This document shows, piece by piece, positions 17,486-25,640 of a stretch of DNA of 64,000 nucleotides. The notes below the pieces were generated by a model, which saw nothing but the letters and a program-made list of their open reading frames with translations, did no database searches and had not been told where the DNA came from. The first letter of the stretch is position 1. The number at the start of each line of letters is the position of its first letter. Both the position numbers and the translations under genes were made by a program. The stretch comes from [Clostridium] citroniae WAL-17108 (GTDB taxonomy: Bacteria; Bacillota; Clostridia; Lachnospirales; Lachnospiraceae): NCBI RefSeq assembly GCF_000233455.1, contig NZ_JH376422.1:182679-246678 (forward strand), in the 5' to 3' direction.

Positions 17486-17523
17486 TTCCGGCTAATGATG
17501 GCAATTGCCGGAAGCTCATTTTT
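17486..17523 (+). terminator. Hairpin with T-run in CdaR leader
   Basis: TTCCGGC (17486-17492) and GCCGGAA (17507-17513) pair, with a palindrome GGCAATTGCC inside the loop, and five Ts follow at 17519-17523. It could end or attenuate plus-strand transcription ahead of the CdaR/PucR gene. The T-run also belongs to the operator that follows. Confidence 0.4.
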
Positions 17524-17537
17524 GTGCGGACGCACAA
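17519..17537. promoter_or_regulatory. Inverted-repeat operator TTTTTGTGC-N4-GCACAA (copy 1)
   Basis: TTGTGC and GCACAA form perfect 6-bp arms around GGAC. It lies 18 bp before the CdaR/PucR start codon and about 130 bp before the divergent thiolase start. The same word with spacer AAAC recurs at 25604-25623 in front of the second operon, arguing for a shared regulator, probably one of the two CdaR/PucR proteins. Confidence 0.6.
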
Positions 17538-17554
17538 TGCGAAATGGAGGGGTT

Positions 17555-19105
17555 ATGGAATATCAGATCTTATTAGATAAACTGGAAAAGAAACACTATT
17601 ATCCGCAGATATTCGGCAACAGGCAATCCAACTGCGATATGCTTAACATAAGGATCCTGACACCGGAGCAGAACCGTTTTGAGGAGACCGTCCTCTATCT
17701 GACCTCCACTGCTCTGCTCCCCCATAGGGACACGGTTTCCACATTTACACTGTTCTGTTATGGAGATGAGATTGACTTTTCTCCCTATGATGAAAGCGCA
17801 TTTACCATTGTCTATTTTGGTCCGGAAATCTCACAGGCCCAGCTTTTTAATGTTACGCTGGAAAACCTGACCGAGCTGCAGCAGATCACAACCGGCATGC
17901 ACATCCTGACCAATGCGCTGTTCTCCGGCAACGGCCTTCAGCACCTGATCGATACCGCTTCCCAGCTGTTTAACAATCCCATTTATGTGGTAGACCTGCA
18001 GAATAAATATCTGGCCATGTCCGCGGGCATTATACCGGATAATGATTTCTTCCGTGAGGAAAGCGCTTCCGGTTATATCAGCGAAAAAGGGATCCGGTCC
18101 ATCCGGTTCAACCGGCTGGACGAGAAGGTCCGAAGCAGCGATACCGCCTACTACTTCATCAACGAGCTGGTCAAAAAGGGGATGCTGGTGGATGCGGTCC
18201 ATATACAGGAGGTGGAGGTGGGCCATGTGATGATGCTGGAATCCGAGCATCCCTTCCGGGAATATGATGCGGACTTTTTCCACCGCTTCTGCAAGCTGGT
18301 CTCCATGGAGCTGCAGAAGGATTCCGCCTATTCCAGAAACAGGGGTGTGATGTATTCCTACTTTCTGGCCGATCTTCTGAAAAATCCGCGGCAGAATGTG
18401 TCTGATATTAAGGACAGGCTGAAGGTCCTGGGTTACAGCCTGAAGGAGACATTTTATATTGTGGTCATCCCGCCGGTCAGCCACAGTTTTTCAGATCTGA
18501 AGCTGGAGGTCATTTTGGAGTATTTGAAAAAGATCTTCGGAGGCAGCATCTATTCCATTTATGAGGACAGCATCGTATTTCTCATCAGCCGGGCCATGGA
18601 CCAGAACCTCAGTGAATACGAGATATCCCAGCTGTCGGAATACCTGTCGGCCAACCGCCTGAAGGCAGGGATCAGCAACTTTTACCAGAATTTGGAGGAC
18701 ACTCCCCGGTTCTACCGGCAGGCCATTGATTCCGTCCATCTGGGCCTGAAACTTAAGGACCCGGCCCCCATCTATTATTACAGCGACTATTATCTGTTCC
18801 AGATGCTGGAGCTGTATGAGAAGGAGGATTCTGAAATACGGTTTCTGATCCATCCGGGACTGATGAAGCTGTACTACTATGACAGGGAAAAGAACACTGA
18901 TTTTATGGTGACTTTGAGGGAATACCTGACCCGGCCGGGGCAGCCTGCAAAGATTGCTGAAAATCTGCATATCCATAAGAATACACTGCTGTACCGGATG
19001 GGGAAGATTAAGGAAATTACGGATTGTGATTTTATCGAGGGGGAAGATTTTATGAATTTTAATTTGTCGGTAAGGATCATGAGGTATTTGGGGATGATTG
19101 AGTAA
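17555..19105 (+). CDS. CdaR/PucR-family transcriptional regulator
   Basis: A 516-residue regulator. The middle has a GAF/PucR-like sensor region and a GGDEF-like CdaR segment; the C-terminus is the family helix-turn-helix (LREYLTRPGQPAKIAENLHIHKNTLLYRMGKIKEIT). I start at ATG 17555 because AATGGAGGGG precedes it. It is divergent from the thiolase operon and convergent with the ferredoxin-like gene, and an inverted-repeat operator overlaps its own leader, suggesting autoregulation plus control of both neighbours. Confidence 0.9.
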   Translation: MEYQILLDKLEKKHYYPQIFGNRQSNCDMLNIRILTPEQNRFEETVLYLTSTALLPHRDTVSTFTLFCYGDEIDFSPYDESAFTIVYFGPEISQAQLFNVTLENLTELQQITTGMHILTNALFSGNGLQHLIDTASQLFNNPIYVVDLQNKYLAMSAGIIPDNDFFREESASGYISEKGIRSIRFNRLDEKVRSSDTAYYFINELVKKGMLVDAVHIQEVEVGHVMMLESEHPFREYDADFFHRFCKLVSMELQKDSAYSRNRGVMYSYFLADLLKNPRQNVSDIKDRLKVLGYSLKETFYIVVIPPVSHSFSDLKLEVILEYLKKIFGGSIYSIYEDSIVFLISRAMDQNLSEYEISQLSEYLSANRLKAGISNFYQNLEDTPRFYRQAIDSVHLGLKLKDPAPIYYYSDYYLFQMLELYEKEDSEIRFLIHPGLMKLYYYDREKNTDFMVTLREYLTRPGQPAKIAENLHIHKNTLLYRMGKIKEITDCDFIEGEDFMNFNLSVRIMRYLGMIE

Positions 19106-19106
19106 G

Positions 19107-19147
19107 AAAAAAGAGCCGGACCGGCTGAATTAACGGACCGGCCCTTT
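19107..19147. terminator. Bidirectional terminator between convergent genes
   Basis: A-run plus GAGCCGGACCG (left) and CGGACCGGCCCTTTT (right) form a GC-rich stem with two mismatches, flanked by A and T tracts on the two sides, so it can act for both the CdaR/PucR gene and the converging minus-strand operon. Confidence 0.7.
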
Positions 19148-19156
19148 TCGTCTGTC

Positions 19157-19729
19157 TCACCGTCTGCAGGGAATGGGCTTGCGCGGACATTTCGGCTTGA
19201 CCGCACCGGCCTTTACCACCGCGTCTTCTTCGCACACGCTCATACAGGCGCCGCACTGGGTACACTCATCCTGGTCAATAACGTGAACGAACCGTTTTTT
19301 CCCAAGAACCGCGTCCTCCTCACATTCGTCCATGCAGTCCCCGCAGCCCGTGCACCGGTCCGCCAGGATATGATAGGTCATAAACTTCCTGCATATACCG
19401 GCTCTGCATCCTTTTTTGCCGATATGCTCTTCAAAATCCCCGCGGTAAGTCTCAATGGCGGCCAGCACCGCGTCTGCGATTTCTTCCCCTGTCCCGCAGA
19501 GAGACTGGGTCTTCATCAGGCCGCAGAGTTCTTCCATCAGGCTTAGATCAGAGCTGCGGCCCTTTTTCTCCGTGATGTCGTTTAAGGTCATCTCCAGCTG
19601 GGTGATGCCCTCGTATCCGAATACACATTTTCCGCAGGTCCGGCATTCATTAGCACGGACTTCATTCAAAAGGAGGTCTGCGATACATTCATTCTCTTTC
19701 AGGTTCTGAATTTTTTCCAATGTAGTCAT
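19157..19729 (-). CDS. Ferredoxin-like iron-sulfur subunit (NuoF C-domain + 2[4Fe-4S])
   Basis: A 190-residue electron carrier. The first half resembles the 4Fe-4S domain of NADH dehydrogenase NuoF (CRTCGKCVFGYEG, then SLCGTGEE and CRAGICRKF); the second half has two bacterial ferredoxin motifs (CTGCGDCMDECEEDAV and CTQCGACMSVCEEDAV). The real start is ATG 19729. It is 13 bp behind the NuoG/GltD-type gene and probably forms its partner, passing electrons to the flavoenzymes of the operon. It lacks the FMN- and NADH-binding part of a full NuoF. Confidence 0.85.
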   Translation of the reverse strand: MTTLEKIQNLKENECIADLLLNEVRANECRTCGKCVFGYEGITQLEMTLNDITEKKGRSSDLSLMEELCGLMKTQSLCGTGEEIADAVLAAIETYRGDFEEHIGKKGCRAGICRKFMTYHILADRCTGCGDCMDECEEDAVLGKKRFVHVIDQDECTQCGACMSVCEEDAVVKAGAVKPKCPRKPIPCRR

Positions 19730-19742
19730 CTCTCTTACCCCC

Positions 19743-21833
19743 TTAGTATTCGTTCCAGAGCTTTGGTCTGGCCAGCTGGAGGCGCAGGTCGCACTGGAGG
19801 CATCTTTCGGCCTCGCACATGGCCTGTTCACAGGTAAAGGGATGCTCCGCCTCCTTAAATCCCTGTATGCGCCGGGATGGCGGTTCGGTCCTGGGTTCCT
19901 GGCGTTTTAACTCTGCAAAATCTTCCATTCTGCCAATATAAGCGGCCGGGACTTCCTTTTCCAAAAGTTCCTCACTGATATCGCCGTCACCGCCCAGGTA
20001 CAGGTCCATCTGCTCCGCCGCCCTTCGTCCTGCTGCAATTGCAGCGATCACGGACTTAGTTCCGGTCACAGCGTCACCTGCCGCATAGACCGCCTCCATG
20101 CTGGTGCGCAGGTCTGCATCGGCCAGAATGTAAGGGCCGTGTGTCAGCTCCAGTCCCATGTCCTCTGTTCCCTCCGGCTTCTGACCGACCGCAAAGATCA
20201 CATAGTCTGCAGGAACAATGTGTCTGGTTCCTTCTTCCAGCTCTATGACGGCCTTCCTGTTTTCATCAAAATAAAATTGCTGAACTTTCTGAAGTTCCAC
20301 TCCTTCCACCTTGTCCGTACCGGTAATCTGCAGGAAAGAATGGGCCGCGTGGAGGATGATTCCCTCCTGTGTACCTTCCGCAATTTCCTCCGGGGTGGAG
20401 GTCATCTGCCGTTCATTTTCCAGGCAGGCGATATGTACCTCTTTTGCGCCCAGACGGACCGCTGTCCTGGCACAGTCATAAGCCACATTGCCGCCGCCCA
20501 GGACCATCACCCGTCCGTTCACGGGGAGGGGCGACCCTGTTCTGGCCTGCCGCAGGAAATCGGTGTTTAAGTATACCTGGGGCAAATCGTTTCCTGTCAG
20601 AGGAAGTCTGGTTCCCTTATGTGTTCCCACGGAAACCAGCACCGTGTCAAACCCCTGCTGTAAAAGACTGGCCGGAGCCTGGACCGGGGTGTTTGTCTTA
20701 CATTCAAACCCTGCCTCTAAAACCGTCCGGATCTCCCGGTCCAAAAGCTCATCCGGGAGCCGGTAGGCCGGTATACCGTAACGGCACTGGCCCCCGGCTT
20801 TTTCGTTTTTCTCAAACACAGTCACCCCATGTCCTTTTTTCGCCAGATAGTAGGCGGCTGTTAAGCCCGCCGGGCCTGCTCCGATGACAGCGGCCTTCTT
20901 TCCCGTGGGGGCTTCCCTGCGTGCATGCTCCTTCCAGGCGCCGCTCTCGTTTACCGCTGCCGCCCGCTTCAGCCTACACACGGAAAGCGGGGCATCCAGT
21001 TCATTTCTCTTGCACTCACTCTCACATGCATGGTTGCAGATGCTTCCCAGCGTCTCCGGAAACGGCACCTTTTCCCGGATCACCGCCGCAGCCTTGTCAA
21101 ACTCCCCGTCCCTGATATAGCGGATGTATCTGGGAATATCGATATGGGCAGGGCAGGTGCTTTTGCAAGGCACAATGTTTTCCGCATAGGAACTGTCTTC
21201 CTTCATGATCCTTACCTGATCCATAATGGAACCGGTGGGACAGACCTCGATACACGCTCCGCAGAAACGGCATCCCGCTTCCTTTAACGACTTTCCATCC
21301 GGAACACCTGCGCAGATGCCCGCATCCGTCTTAATATAATCCAGCACCTTTACGCCGCGCAGCTCCTGACAGGCGCGGATACATCTTCCGCAGCGGACAC
21401 ACCTGGTAAACAGGTGGGAGATCAGGGGGTTGCTGTCGTTGTTGGCAAGACTTCTGGATTTCTTTCTCCAACGCTCCGGACTGACCCCCATGTACTGGTA
21501 CATGGACTGCAACTCGCATTTGCCATACTTGGGACATCCGGTGCAGTCAGCCGGATGGGTTGCCAGTATCAGTTCCATGGCCGTTTTTCTGACCTTCTCA
21601 GCCTTTGCCCCGTTTACCGTAATCTTCATGCCCTCCCGGGCCTCGGTTTTACAGGCCGGGACCGCCTGGTCACCGCCTTCTATTTCCACGGAACACAGGC
21701 GGCATCCTCCCTTTGCTTCCAGGTCCGGGTGGCTGCACAGATGGGGGATAAAGATCCCCCCATCCAGCGCCGCGTCCAGTACCGACTGCCCCTGCCTTGC
21801 TTCTATTTCTTTTCCGTCAATGGTAATCTTCAT
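19743..21833 (-). CDS. NuoG/GltD-type iron-sulfur NAD(P)H oxidoreductase
   Basis: A 696-residue multidomain flavoprotein. In order: a 2Fe-2S ferredoxin domain (C33, C44, C47, C61), a NuoG-type His-Cys3 cluster (H93, C97, C100, C106), two 4Fe-4S motifs (C145-C155 and C188-C198), the GltD/DPD-type cysteine domain (from about residue 222), then FAD (VIGAGPAG at 316-323) and NAD(P) (VLGGGNVAYDCARTA) Rossmann folds. It resembles subunits that link NAD(P)H to hydrogenases or dehydrogenases. Here it most likely feeds or drains the ene-reductase and fumarate-reductase-like enzymes encoded in the same operon. Bifurcation is possible but unproven. Confidence 0.88.
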   Translation of the reverse strand: MKITIDGKEIEARQGQSVLDAALDGGIFIPHLCSHPDLEAKGGCRLCSVEIEGGDQAVPACKTEAREGMKITVNGAKAEKVRKTAMELILATHPADCTGCPKYGKCELQSMYQYMGVSPERWRKKSRSLANNDSNPLISHLFTRCVRCGRCIRACQELRGVKVLDYIKTDAGICAGVPDGKSLKEAGCRFCGACIEVCPTGSIMDQVRIMKEDSSYAENIVPCKSTCPAHIDIPRYIRYIRDGEFDKAAAVIREKVPFPETLGSICNHACESECKRNELDAPLSVCRLKRAAAVNESGAWKEHARREAPTGKKAAVIGAGPAGLTAAYYLAKKGHGVTVFEKNEKAGGQCRYGIPAYRLPDELLDREIRTVLEAGFECKTNTPVQAPASLLQQGFDTVLVSVGTHKGTRLPLTGNDLPQVYLNTDFLRQARTGSPLPVNGRVMVLGGGNVAYDCARTAVRLGAKEVHIACLENERQMTSTPEEIAEGTQEGIILHAAHSFLQITGTDKVEGVELQKVQQFYFDENRKAVIELEEGTRHIVPADYVIFAVGQKPEGTEDMGLELTHGPYILADADLRTSMEAVYAAGDAVTGTKSVIAAIAAGRRAAEQMDLYLGGDGDISEELLEKEVPAAYIGRMEDFAELKRQEPRTEPPSRRIQGFKEAEHPFTCEQAMCEAERCLQCDLRLQLARPKLWNEY

Positions 21834-21865
21834 TCTTCCGCTCCTGATTCCGCCGTCTGTATTCT

Positions 21866-23353
21866 CTAATACTCAAACTCATCCAACCCGGCCGCTGCAT
21901 TTTCACCTGCAATACGCCCGCTGTTTAAACAGAAGCCCATGGTATTGCCGGACAGTATAAAGGGATAGCTGTCCCCGAAAATGTTGCACGCATCGGTTCC
22001 CACACAGTACAGACCCGGAATTACCTTTGCCTCCTGTGTCATGACCTCTGTCTTATGGTTGATTTTGACTCCGCCCAGGGAACCGTAAGCGCCCACGTTC
22101 TGGCGGCAGCAGTAAAACGGCGCCTTTGCAATAGGCTGCATATAGTGCCTGTCTTTTTCAAAAATCTCATCAAATCCAGCCTCGCACATCTCGTTGTATT
22201 CCTCCACCTGCGCGGCCAGGCCTTCCGCATCAATGCCTGCTTTTTCGGCCAGTTCCTCAATGGTGTCCGCCTGCGCGATCGGCTCATATCCGTCCGCCAG
22301 ATCCCGGTTCCACTGTTCGTCAAAGTGATCATACAGGTCGTGGGGGTGTACGTGGCTGACAATGTCCGGACCTTTTTTCTTGTATTTTTTAAGCAGCTTG
22401 CTGTCAAAGATAGAATAGGCCACGCTGCCGGGCTGGGCCGTGATCGCATTTCCTGTAAAGGTGGTGTTTCCGATCTGATCCTCCGGCATGAACCTCTGCC
22501 CGTTGCGGTTGACCCACAGGCACGGCTGGCGGAACGCGCCGTCCAGGATAAAATGATTCATATTGTCTGGAAGCTGGTACATCAGCTCCATGGTGCACGG
22601 CTCCTTGCCTGCCCCTGCTTCCCATGCCATCTTAATCCCGTCCCCCTTCATTCCCGGAATAGCGAAATTAAAAATGGTCTTTCCGAACTCATATCCAGTC
22701 TCTTCTTTGATCATGACAGGATTATCGCCAAAGCCGCCGGTGGCAAGGATCACTGATTGGGCCCTGGCCTCAATCTCTTCACCGTCTTTATCCTTGGCCA
22801 TCACTCCTACCGCGCGGCCGTCTTCCATAATGACCTTGCAGACAGGAGTCTCCAGCAGGAATTCCACTCCCAGGTCTTTTGCACGCTCCGTCATCTTTTT
22901 TGTCATGGATGTGGCTGCCCTTGGCCCAGGGATGCCGCCGTCCTCGGGCTTGCATACATGCCATGTAAATTCACCGTCCGAGTATGCTCTCGTATTCTCC
23001 GGCGCACTGAACGCCCTCTGCACACCTGCAAATTCCACGCCCATATCCGACAGCCAGTCAATGGTATCCCCTGACTTGAAGTAATAATCACGCACCATCC
23101 GCGCGTCCACACGGTAGTGGGTGAAATACATGTGCTTGCGGAACGCCTCCCCAGGAGTAAGGGAGATCATGTGCTCCCTCTGAATCCTGGAACCGACTCC
23201 CAGAGGTCCCATGCCCATATTGGCCGCACCTCCTGTGGTGTTGGACTTTTCAAAAACCAGTACGCTGGCCCCGTTTTCCGCCGCTGAAATGCAGGCTGCA
23301 AGGCCGGAAAGGCCGGCTGCCACAACAATAACGTCTGTTTCCATTTTCCTCAT
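21866..23353 (-). CDS. FAD-dependent fumarate-reductase-like flavoprotein
   Basis: A 495-residue flavoprotein of the FAD_binding_2 group (fumarate, urocanate and 3-ketosteroid dehydrogenase relatives). The N-terminal FAD motif reads VVAAGLSGLAACISAAENG, with Ala at the first glycine of the usual GxGxxG; the C-terminal FAD loop is GLYCVGTDACNIFGDSYPF. No signal peptide or heme motif, so cytosolic. I start at ATG 23353 with GGAGG upstream instead of an overlapping TTG. Expected reaction: reduction or dehydrogenation of a C=C bond next to a carbonyl. Confidence 0.88.
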   Translation of the reverse strand: MRKMETDVIVVAAGLSGLAACISAAENGASVLVFEKSNTTGGAANMGMGPLGVGSRIQREHMISLTPGEAFRKHMYFTHYRVDARMVRDYYFKSGDTIDWLSDMGVEFAGVQRAFSAPENTRAYSDGEFTWHVCKPEDGGIPGPRAATSMTKKMTERAKDLGVEFLLETPVCKVIMEDGRAVGVMAKDKDGEEIEARAQSVILATGGFGDNPVMIKEETGYEFGKTIFNFAIPGMKGDGIKMAWEAGAGKEPCTMELMYQLPDNMNHFILDGAFRQPCLWVNRNGQRFMPEDQIGNTTFTGNAITAQPGSVAYSIFDSKLLKKYKKKGPDIVSHVHPHDLYDHFDEQWNRDLADGYEPIAQADTIEELAEKAGIDAEGLAAQVEEYNEMCEAGFDEIFEKDRHYMQPIAKAPFYCCRQNVGAYGSLGGVKINHKTEVMTQEAKVIPGLYCVGTDACNIFGDSYPFILSGNTMGFCLNSGRIAGENAAAGLDEFEY

Positions 23354-23398
23354 AATCAATAATACCTCCAATTTTTTTATTCAATTTCACATCATCAG

Positions 23399-25429
23399 TC
23401 ACAAGATATCAATCGCCGCTTCATAGCCCGCATGGACCGCATCTCCGACTTTCCCGGCCCTGTCACAGTCCCCGATGACATATGTCCTGATTCCTCCGGC
23501 CATCTCCCGGATCTCTTCCACAACTGCCTTGTCCGCCTTCATCCCCATGGAATATACGCATGTATCCGCCGCAATCAGCTTTTGTTCGCCGTCCGTTTCA
23601 ACCAGCACGCCTTTATCTGTAAACTCCAGCACCTTTGTATGAAGCATCTGCTTCAAACCGCGCCGGTCCATTTCATCCAAAAGGGCATTGCGGTAGTATC
23701 CAAATGTTTCAAACGCCATCATTCCCTGCATCTCGATCACAGTCACCTCATGGCCATGGTTGGCCAGATGGAGTCCCACTTCACAGCCTACCAGTCCGCC
23801 GCCTGCAAGAACCACGTGTTTTCCTATTTTGTCCATATTGTGATATGCTTCCAATGCATTCATGGCCCGGTCAATTCCCTTAATGGGCGGCTTTATGGGT
23901 CGTGCGCCTGTGGCTATGATCACAGCATCCGGCTTACACTCATCCATGATTTCCCTGGAACACACCGTATTCAGGCGGATATCTGCCCCGGCTTCCCCGG
24001 CCCCACTTTCCCCGGCTTCGCGGATCAGAAGATTCTTAAAATTTCTAAGGTCCTCCTTGTCCTCGTCATAGTCCGTAAAGTTGATCGTACCGCCAAGTTC
24101 CCCTGTCTTTTCAAGGAGTGTCACCTTGTGCCCACGCTTCCTGGCAGTGATGGCAGCCTGCAGGCCTCCCACCCCGCCGCCAATGATCAGCACATTTCTG
24201 CTTTTTGTGGGATATGGGTGCCGGTCCTCATACCAGCCGAACCCGGAATTGGGGTTAATGGCACAGCGCCCCATGGATGCGGGGCTGTAAATGCGGTCAA
24301 CATCCTCCTTGGAAAGCCCTTTTTCCCAGAGAGGCACATCGGTCCTGTGCTCGCAGAAACCGGGATAACAGGAAAAGCATCTCACACATTTGCGTATGGT
24401 ATCTTCCCTGCCGGAAAATGCCTTGTTGGGAAATTCAGGATCCGCAAATCCCTGGCGTCCCAGTTCAATAAAATCCGCCTTCCCATCCGCGATCACCTGA
24501 TCCGCAAAGGCCGGGTCGTTGATTCCGCCGATTACCGCTACTTTTGATCTGGTTACCGCCGCCTTGACCTTTGCCGCATGTTCTACGTTTACGCCGTGCA
24601 CATCAAAGAAATCCGAGAATGTCTGCGTCTGGTTTCCCGCCCATTTCAAACCGTTGGAAACATGGATGATATCAGCCATGCCATCGATCTCCCGGCAGAA
24701 TTCCACCATATCGTCAATGGTCATTCCTCCGTTTACTCCGTCCTCCGCCGACATGCGCAGTTCCAGGATCATATCTTCCCCAATGCCCTCACGCACTGCT
24801 TCCAGGATCATTTTGGGGAACCGGGCGCGGTTTTCCATGCTTCCGCCGAATTCATCGGTCCGGTGATTGGTCCACGGCGAGATAAACTGCTGCATGTTAA
24901 AGCCGTGCCCGCCGTGAACCAACACTCCGTCAAATCCGCAGGCCTTTGCCAATTTGGAAATCTTCCGGTAATCATTGCAGATCTTTTCCATCATTGCAGG
25001 GTTCAGCGCAAAAACCTGTACCCCGTCCTCCCGCACATAGGCGTCCGGGCCCCAGGGAACATAAGGCGCTTTTGTCTCAGCCACCGCTCCCTCATGGGAA
25101 AATTCCAGATAGGCGAGAGCGCCATGCTTCCTGATGCGGTCCGCATACTCCCTGATCTTTTTAAAATCTTCCCCATCGTAGTCATCCATGTCAATGGCAC
25201 GTTCCATAAACAGGGTGGTGCCCTCCTCATTGTTCACGGGAAGCTCCCCCGTTGACACGGCCGCAAACCCGCCCTTGGCCCGGTTCTCTACCATCCGGTA
25301 TACATTTTCAGCAATCTCAGGCAGAAAAAACACGGAATGTGCAAACAGGGTAGGTGCTGCGATCAGGCGGTTTCTGTACACTTTTCCCCGGATTGTCATG
25401 GGGCTTTCCAGATGTGTGAATTGACTCAT
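23399..25429 (-). CDS. Old-yellow-enzyme ene-reductase (BaiCD/2-enoate reductase type)
   Basis: A 676-residue flavin/iron-sulfur oxidoreductase. The N-terminal FMN barrel starts with LESPMTIRGKVYRNRLIAAP; a 4Fe-4S motif follows (KCVRCFSCYPGFCEH); then FAD (VLIIGGGVGGLQAA) and NAD(P) (VVLAGGGLVGCEVGLH) domains. This layout is that of 2,4-dienoyl-CoA reductase, 2-enoate reductase and the bile-acid enzyme BaiCD. It should reduce an activated double bond using NAD(P)H. ATG 25429 has AGGAG upstream. First gene of the four-gene flavoprotein operon, with palindromic sites in its promoter. Confidence 0.92.
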   Translation of the reverse strand: MSQFTHLESPMTIRGKVYRNRLIAAPTLFAHSVFFLPEIAENVYRMVENRAKGGFAAVSTGELPVNNEEGTTLFMERAIDMDDYDGEDFKKIREYADRIRKHGALAYLEFSHEGAVAETKAPYVPWGPDAYVREDGVQVFALNPAMMEKICNDYRKISKLAKACGFDGVLVHGGHGFNMQQFISPWTNHRTDEFGGSMENRARFPKMILEAVREGIGEDMILELRMSAEDGVNGGMTIDDMVEFCREIDGMADIIHVSNGLKWAGNQTQTFSDFFDVHGVNVEHAAKVKAAVTRSKVAVIGGINDPAFADQVIADGKADFIELGRQGFADPEFPNKAFSGREDTIRKCVRCFSCYPGFCEHRTDVPLWEKGLSKEDVDRIYSPASMGRCAINPNSGFGWYEDRHPYPTKSRNVLIIGGGVGGLQAAITARKRGHKVTLLEKTGELGGTINFTDYDEDKEDLRNFKNLLIREAGESGAGEAGADIRLNTVCSREIMDECKPDAVIIATGARPIKPPIKGIDRAMNALEAYHNMDKIGKHVVLAGGGLVGCEVGLHLANHGHEVTVIEMQGMMAFETFGYYRNALLDEMDRRGLKQMLHTKVLEFTDKGVLVETDGEQKLIAADTCVYSMGMKADKAVVEEIREMAGGIRTYVIGDCDRAGKVGDAVHAGYEAAIDIL

Positions 25430-25504
25430 TGCCTCTCCTTTTTGGCAGACCGTTGCAGAGCGTGTTTGAATATGCTCCGGTCCGGAATCCATTATTATTT
25501 TATC

Positions 25505-25557
25505 GTAACTGTTCAGTTACATTTGATCTGATTCAAATTATAGTGGATTGACAATCC
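25505..25557 (-). promoter_or_regulatory. Promoter region of ene-reductase operon with two palindromes
   Basis: On the minus strand TATAAT lies at 25542-25537. Two dyads flank it: GTAACTG-TT-CAGTTAC at 25505-25520 (7-bp arms) and GGATTG-A-CAATCC at 25545-25557 (6-bp arms). They are likely regulator contacts around the transcription start; no clear -35 box was assigned. Confidence 0.45.
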
Positions 25558-25603
25558 CTTAACATCATGCCTGCACCTTATGTTTTCCGCCGCAGATGGC
25601 TGG

Positions 25604-25623
25604 TTTTTGTGCAAACGCACAAA
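25604..25623. promoter_or_regulatory. Inverted-repeat operator TTTTTGTGC-N4-GCACAAA (copy 2)
   Basis: TTTGTGC and GCACAAA form perfect 7-bp arms around AAAC, about 180 bp upstream of the ene-reductase start and 18 bp beyond the end of the FMN-reductase gene. It matches copy 1 at 17519-17537 except for two spacer bases and the outermost arm base, linking this operon to the thiolase operon. Confidence 0.6.
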
Positions 25624-25640
25624 GTAGTATAAGTATACTT

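Noticed and set aside
23432..24547. Plus-strand frame of 371 codons opposite the ene-reductase
   Set aside because: The opposite strand encodes every motif of an ene-reductase; the antisense frame has no family features and no ribosome site.
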